From contig QCXZ01000137.1 of assembly GCA_025024175.1 (NCBI GenBank), positions 20,026,001-20,090,000 of the forward strand: 64,000 bases of DNA, given 5' to 3'. This document shows, in pieces, positions 60,562-64,000 of the stretch. Under the pieces are notes generated by a model. It made no database searches and was not told where the DNA came from. It saw only the letters and a program-made list of their open reading frames with translations. Within the stretch, counting starts at the first letter, position 1. Every line of letters begins with the position of its first letter. The position numbers and the translations under genes were made by a program. The stretch is from Rhyzopertha dominica (taxonomy: Eukaryota; Arthropoda; Insecta; Coleoptera; Bostrichidae).

Positions 60562-61948
60562 ATGACAGAAGCCAAAAGATCTAAACAGTATATGGCAACT
60601 TTCGCAGGTAAACAAACAATTTTCTTCTCATATCCGCCATTAAATCACATCCGTTGCAGCCTGCTTGGGTGGATTTGCCCTAGGTAACACAATCGGTTGG
60701 GATGCCCCGGCCAATGAAATCATCAAGGCGAAACTGCTGACTACAGAAAGAGATTTATCATGGGTCTCTTCAACCATGCCCCTAGGTGCCGCAAGCTCCA
60801 TGGTATTCATGGGACTCGCGTATGACGTGCTCGGCCGCAAACACACCATGTCGCTCCTGGCTATACCATTTCTTATTGCTTGGAACATGATGGCTTTCAC
60901 AAAGAGTATCTCTGTTTACTGTGCTGGCAGATTTATTACTGGTTTTTGTGGAGGGGCCTTCACAGTTGCCGCCCCTATCTATATAGCTGAAATAACCCAG
61001 AAGGAAATCAGAGGACGCTGCGGAGGATGTTTTGAAGTCTTCACCGTTTCGGGCATGATGTTTACTTATGTGTTGGGACAATTCGAAGACATTGAGATAC
61101 TGACGTTGCCATGTTCTCTGGTCCCTCTGATATTTTCCTGTTTTATAGTGTTGTCTCCTGATACACCGGTGTTCTTATTAACACATGGTGATCCCGTTAG
61201 GGCTAAGGAATCTCTCAGATTCTTCCGAGGAGATGATTACGACCTAGAGCCAGAATTCAAGGAAATGCAGGAATACGTCAAAGACGAATTTGAAACGTAT
61301 TTCGATGTTTGCAAGAAACTTCAGACTATAAAAGGCTTCTTGATGCTTCTGATATTGCATATTATTTATCAGCTAAGTGGAGTGCGTCCATTGCAAAAGT
61401 TTGCAGACACCGTCTTCCAAATCGCAAGATTGGATATTGCTGTAGGTGTTCAGTACATAATTATCACAGCATTTAATGTTCTTGGCGGAATTTGCAGTGT
61501 AGCCATTATCGACGTTGTCGGTAGAAGAATTTTGCTTGTCCTGTCTCTTTCAATTATGGGTGTTTGCAACCTCATAGTTGGCGTATACTTCACGGTAAGG
61601 TGTACTAGCGATGAGGGTAGACCTGCCACGTGGTTGCCCTTAGTGTGCGTTTGCATCTACTTTTTCGCATTTTCATTTGGTGTTGGGACGGTTTCCTGGC
61701 TAATGATGGGAGAGGTCTTGCATAACAGTGTCAAGGGACCACTAGGTGCCACGGTTGTGGCTTGCAACTGGTTGATCGCTTTCGTTATTTCTATCAGTTT
61801 TAATCCACTATCTGATATTCTGGGAGAAGCGATTTTATTTTGGAGTTTTGCAATATTCTGCATGCTGGGAATTGTGTTTGTCGTATTTTTCGTTTCTGAA
61901 ACTAATCAAAAATCGCTACTTGACATACAACTGGAAGGAACGACGTAG
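60562..61948 (+). CDS. MFS sugar porter, facilitated trehalose transporter Tret1-like, two exons
   Basis: Exon 1 is 60562-60607 and exon 2 is 60660-61948, split by a 52-bp intron (gtaaac...ttgcag). The joined protein is 444 residues. The start ATG (cacaATG) gives MTEAKRSKQYMATFAACLGG, which runs straight into TM1 as in insect Tret1-type transporters; without exon 1 the frame would lack TM1. Twelve hydrophobic segments are visible (TM1 about 9-29, TM7 about 242-257, TM12 about 406-427), with a central cytoplasmic loop. Conserved elements: AYDVLGRK at 69-76, AGRFITG at 103-109, PIYIAEI at 121-127, EIRG, DVVGRR at 300-305, SWLMMGE about 361-367. Odd residues: the QQxSGxN motif is YQLSGVR (252-258), PESP is PDTP (182-185), PETKG is SETNQ (428-432), and GPIPW is GTVSW. 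By family it should carry sugars such as trehalose or glucose across the plasma membrane, but these changes leave substrate and activity uncertain. Confidence 0.93.
60608..60659 (+). other. 52-bp intron of the sugar transporter gene
   Basis: GT...AG intron with gtaaac donor and ccgttgcag acceptor, interrupting an alanine codon (G|CC) in phase 1. Short introns of this size are common in insects. Reading through it would cause the 5' end of the protein to be missed. Confidence 0.85.
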
Positions 61949-62354
61949 ATATTTAATGTCCTCCGCGCGGCATGTGTTAGCTTTTGGTATTCGGGCGTGA
62001 AACCCGCCATGTAATCAGATTCTCTGCTAATTAAGTTAGAACCAGAACGGTTTGTTGGCAGGGATCCAGTTACTTGTTAGATACGGTTAAATCGATTCCC
62101 ATGTCTGTTTACAAGTACTTGCAAGTGAAACAACGTGACCTGCTTGTATATTAGTCTTCTATTTTTCTGATTACTGGAAAGTACAACTTTCGTAAACGCT
62201 GCGAATAATTATTATATATAGGTATAGCTAAATATAGCCAGTATGTAATTACCTTTCAGCCTCAGACAAACCGCTTAGTGCAACAAATGTAGTGTAAAAT
62301 ACTTATTAGTGTTTAATAGATAGCTTGAAAATCATAGTACGTGTTTAATTTACT

Positions 62355-62410
62355 AATAAAAATGATACATTTAAATTCAACAGGTATAAGCACCCAGTTA
62401 CAGAAATAAA
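62355..62410 (+). terminator. polyadenylation signals after the sugar transporter
   Basis: AATAAA at 62355-62360 and 62405-62410, about 410-460 bp past the stop codon; another at 62586-62591. Either of the first two would give a plausible 3' UTR length. Confidence 0.45.
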
Positions 62411-62419
62411 TTATTGATA

Positions 62420-64000
62420 ATAGGCAATTTGAAATCTTTATGAAAATCCCAAAAGTCTGCGACAAACTAAACCAGTTACTGTACTATAGCTTCACGGAAC
62501 TAAGACGTATTGACTAACTCTTATACTATATAACTTACTTGTGGGGTGTTATAGCAATGTTTCATAGTTGGGTAAAGCTACTGTAAATAAAATATTGGAT
62601 TAGAAACATTAGAAACTGATTCTTTGGAGTATCCAACCGCAGTTGATGTCATTTTTAAGAAGATAAATGTTTATAGTTATTAATATTATACAAGACATTA
62701 TTAAAGNACATAAAGATAGACTGCAAACTACTAAACTACAAATACAACAAAATTATTGCCAATTCATACATTATGAATGACCTCTACTACGTAAGGATCA
62801 CCGCCAAACAACAAAAAATTCAACATAGAAGATAACTAGAATAGTTAAAAATCAGCGACAGATATCTAATTAAAAAATTTAAAACAGCTGGGTAAGTAAT
62901 ATTAGAAACAAAAGTGATCCAAAATTTTACTCCATATGTAGAAAAAGGGAGAGAGTTGGAGTTCGCATAGCAAATTCTTGTTTTGCCAGCCTTAGAGATT
63001 AAGAATTAAGAATAATTTTAAATAAAACTTAATAAATATCTGACCAAATGCCTTTTGAAAGTAGGCGAAAATGGAATCAATTTGGCTCTGAAAAACAGGC
63101 TAAGTTGAATTCTATGCAGTATATTTTCAAAAGCTTTGGCAGAATTACACATACATAAAATATAGGAAGATAGTTTTGCTTCTTGTCATATATTTCTTTT
63201 TTACTGCATTTTCCACTTCATTTGTAAAGAAAAGGCGCTCTTGTACTATGGGTGGAAAAATTCCGAGTGGATAAAATACTTACTCGGAATTAGGCGAATG
63301 TATTTGAAAAATCAATAAGAATCTTCATATTACCTAGTATATGTGCATAGGTCACAAGAACATGTGAAACATGATTCGTGTTATAAGAGTATAAAACGAC
63401 TTCGACAAAACAAGGTTATTGAGCGATTGTGACAACTTTTGAAAAGACAAAATTCGCTAGAGGGTTAATTCTGGAGCTCGTGCGCTTTGTTGATCTTGTT
63501 CAAATGAATAGGTTTGCTGTTCTTGGTTCACTCAAAACGTATTTAATTTCAACAATGTTATAAGATAGGCTCAACGTAACTCTTTTGCATGTTTATTATA
63601 TGACCGACGAAGTCGATTTGCAGAAATTGATGAATGTGTTAATTCCACGAAGTTGGAAGCTTAGGTGTATTTTGCATTATGAAATTTTGTCTACATAATA
63701 AAGAATTGATTATACTTTACAGTTTTTAGCTTGGTATTATCACATATGATGTTGGCGTAATATCATATCAAAATCTTACTGTCTATAAAAAGAAAACTTC
63801 AGAGTTAATTATACTCTTCCTACTGATGCAGCTGTTTTAGTTTAACACCTCTATAAGCCCTTAAAAATGGATCTCATCAGAGCTGAAACGTCAGGTTCTA
63901 GAATTTATTGGCAATTTACACATAATATGGATCCTATTTTACATTATCTTTTGGAAACCTTACAAAAAACAAAATGTTTGTTTGTCGAAATGTAGCAATT
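62420..64000. other. AT-rich non-coding stretch to the window end
   Basis: No gene. At about 63867-63920 the string gatctcatcagagctgaaac resembles the UTR-style 'ctgatgag...gaaac' motifs of retroelements on the complementary strand, but GAAA does not follow the CTGATGA on that strand. One N at 62707. Confidence 0.4.

Noticed and set aside
60665..61948. Sugar transporter starting at a TTG at 60665
   Set aside because: The frame starts inside TM1. Adding the 46-bp exon 1 and the 52-bp intron restores a proper N-terminus and TM1 from an ATG.
1..64000. CRISPR array, bacterial operon or integrated bacterial/viral gene cluster
   Set aside because: No spaced direct repeats, no operon-like frames, and no recognisable viral or bacterial genes; repeats present are eukaryotic transposon remnants.

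Overview
This is a 64-kb piece of an AT-rich, gene-poor animal nuclear genome, almost certainly insect. The evidence is an intact trehalose/sugar-transporter-like (Tret1-type) gene with a 52-bp intron, an arthropod-style TCAGT initiator, and insect-type transposon debris (Penelope-like, Jockey-like LINE, mariner, Tc1, hAT and many palindromic foldback/MITE elements). There is no bacterial gene organisation, and nearly all short open frames in the window are chance. About a dozen isolated N bases mark uncertain calls. I cannot fix the insect order; repeat motifs such as the 'tacagggtgtcc' type fit a beetle or a hemimetabolous insect.

Layout. 1-38.4 kb: no supportable protein-coding gene. It holds decayed mobile elements: a Penelope-like RT at 0.3-0.9 kb, LINE RTs at 6.2 and 21.8-23.1 kb, a DDE transposase scrap at 10.4 kb, and a Tc1 remnant with a possible TIR element at 35.0-36.1 kb. 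A second transposase remnant lies on the minus strand at 36.9-37.6 kb. Several palindromes occur at 1.9, 4.1-4.9, 7.9-8.1, 14.6 and 24.8-25.2 kb. Local GC-rich islands at about 15.6, 18.9, 28.9, 31.1 and 34 kb interrupt the AT-rich background and could be conserved regulatory elements.

38.4-58.1 kb: the start of an unrecognised gene. A GC-rich promoter-like block with a TCAGT initiator leads to a candidate first coding exon (ATG 38580, donor 38635) in phase 1. It joins, after a putative 19.1-kb intron, to a convincing second exon (57764-58077). The deduced N-terminus is 123 hydrophilic residues with an RRLS kinase-type site, and the gene continues beyond my detection. The putative intron is packed with transposons: mariner, hAT, LINE, a 1-kb hAT-like element with target duplication and TATCGATAC repeats, and foldback elements.

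60.5-61.9 kb: a complete two-exon, 444-residue, 12-TM MFS sugar-porter gene on the plus strand, apparently lying in a downstream intron of, or just after, the unrecognised gene. Several signature residues of the sugar-porter family are replaced. A 1.18-kb foldback transposon with a target duplication sits less than 300 bp upstream of its start codon. 62-64 kb is non-coding, with polyadenylation signals just after the transporter.

I see no convincing previously undescribed biological system. The most useful items are the long-range exon pairing, the divergent transporter, and the series of palindromic elements, two of which contain hammerhead-ribozyme-like core motifs.
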